A DNA stretch of 64,000 bases from Oligoflexia bacterium. GTDB taxonomy: Bacteria > Bdellovibrionota > UBA1018. A program made the translations under genes and the position numbers. The stretch covers positions 1-64,000 of the forward strand of contig JACMNQ010000064.1 in the NCBI GenBank assembly GCA_014378465.1. The letters are read 5' to 3'. Shown here one piece after another: positions 63,454 through 64,000 of this stretch (its first letter is position 1; each line of letters opens with the position of its first letter). Under the pieces are notes generated by a model. The model worked only from the letters and a program-made list of their open reading frames with translations. It searched no databases and was not told the DNA's origin.

Positions 63454-64000
63454 CTACCGCCTAGCCCGGCCTTCTTTCCATTCTCCTTCACGAAGGGGGG
63501 TCAGATCCCCTTTGAATCGCCGGTGAATCCAGAGCCATTGATCGGCATGCGCGAGGATATGCTTCTCGAGGATAGCCGCGTAGCGAGCCGTGTTGGCCGC
63601 AAGTTCATAAGCGGGATCGTCATGGGCTTCCCAAGTGAGCGGCTCAAAGATGTGCGTTTCCATTCGACCGTCTGGAGTTCTGAAATTCACCGAAGGCAGG
63701 ACTGTGGCTCCAGTACGTTTCGCCAGGGTGGCGACGGTCATGTGAGTTCCCACCGGCACTCCGAAGACGGGGACCCGGACACCGACAGGAGGTCCGGCAT
63801 ACTGATCCAGCACGAACCCGATGGTCCCGTTCTTCTTCAGATGGGCGAGCACGTCCCGAAAGGTCCTGGGCTCATAGGTGGCCCGGACTGCGCACTTCAG
63901 TCTGCCTCTTTCAATGGCTTGATGGAGCCATTCCGGCTTGAGGTGCTTCGTGACCAGCATGATGTCAATTTCGGCATGAAGCGCCCCGGTCGCGGCCATC
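63454..64000 (-). CDS. Lipid A acyltransferase (LpxL/HtrB family), N-terminus outside the window
   Basis: The last 182 codons are visible; the start and the catalytic HxxxxD lie beyond 64000. The segments FVLDQYAGPPVGVRVPVFG, THMTVATLAKRTGATVLPSV and the late DQWLWIHRRFKGD are conserved in LpxL/LpxM lauroyl and myristoyl transferases. It would add a secondary acyl chain to lipid A at the inner face of the cytoplasmic membrane. It is 34 nt upstream of the DUF3108 lipoprotein gene, at the head of the visible LPS run. Confidence 0.88.
   Translation of the reverse strand, partial: MAATGALHAEIDIMLVTKHLKPEWLHQAIERGRLKCAVRATYEPRTFRDVLAHLKKNGTIGFVLDQYAGPPVGVRVPVFGVPVGTHMTVATLAKRTGATVLPSVNFRTPDGRMETHIFEPLTWEAHDDPAYELAANTARYAAILEKHILAHADQWLWIHRRFKGDLTPLREGEWKEGRARR

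Overview
The window looks like a chromosomal segment of a motile, didermic, peptidoglycan-rich Gram-negative bacterium. The best fit is a relative of Bdellovibrio (Bdellovibrionota/Oligoflexia). The reasons are a short flagellin without a D2/D3 insert, many lipoproteins of unknown family, an Acidithiobacillus-type GshA, LpoB beside a COG3014 lipoprotein, Mpl, an LPS-core operon, and many two-component and c-di-GMP-type proteins. The placement is an inference; no rRNA gene is present to settle it. I see no tRNA, rRNA, CRISPR array, transposase or integrase.

Layout. 1-5618 (minus): hybrid kinase, membrane kinase and NtrC-type regulator in one probable operon. 5704-8790: Spx/ArsC-like protein, an anchored Ig-like protein, two overlapping receiver-PilZ proteins and a small lipoprotein. 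8830-9922: flagellin unit with a sigma-28-like promoter, a mini-ORF leader and a hairpin terminator. 9983-13136: UDP-GlcNAc 2-epimerase, GT2 and flippase, all overlapping by 4 nt. 13177-17242: triple-repeat exported protein, TrmB, COG3014 lipoprotein and LpoB. 17405-24183 (plus): six packed genes, namely two ArsA/Get3-like ATPases, a TPR protein, glutamate-cysteine ligase, cystathionine beta-synthase and cystathionine gamma-lyase. 24184-30611: a winged-helix remnant, SpoIIE-type phosphatase, outer-membrane barrel, HD-GYP protein, OmpR-type regulator and a PEGA-tailed Ser/Thr kinase. 30760-36254: two paralogous lipoproteins, one interrupted by an in-frame TGA, the other a 1365-residue protein with 14 RCC1 blades. 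36343-41391: cell-wall block of Mpl, serine hydrolase, FAD amine oxidase and L,D-transpeptidase. 41433-50848: Dpm-like GT2, SSB, Rsm22-like methyltransferase, two Cys-rich exported proteins, RsmB and SppA. 50922-56918: GT2, a possible caspase/CHAT-like exported protein, MltB-type transglycosylase and a repeat-bearing surface lipoprotein. 57049-64000: ribosomal protein S1, a short-chain-type reductase, and an LPS block of acyltransferase, DUF3108 lipoprotein, heptosyltransferase and GT4.

How it fits together. Envelope construction and recycling is the main theme (LpoB, LDT, MltB, Mpl, serine hydrolase, LPS and polysaccharide genes). The six-gene operon at 17405-24183 encodes a methionine-to-cysteine-to-gamma-glutamylcysteine route behind an asymmetric ATPase pair. 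The least explained material is the flagellin leader mini-ORF, the triple-repeat protein at 13177-14358, the paralogous lipoprotein family at 30760-36254, the ATPase-thiol operon, and the GHH/ACNT protein at 52015-53154.
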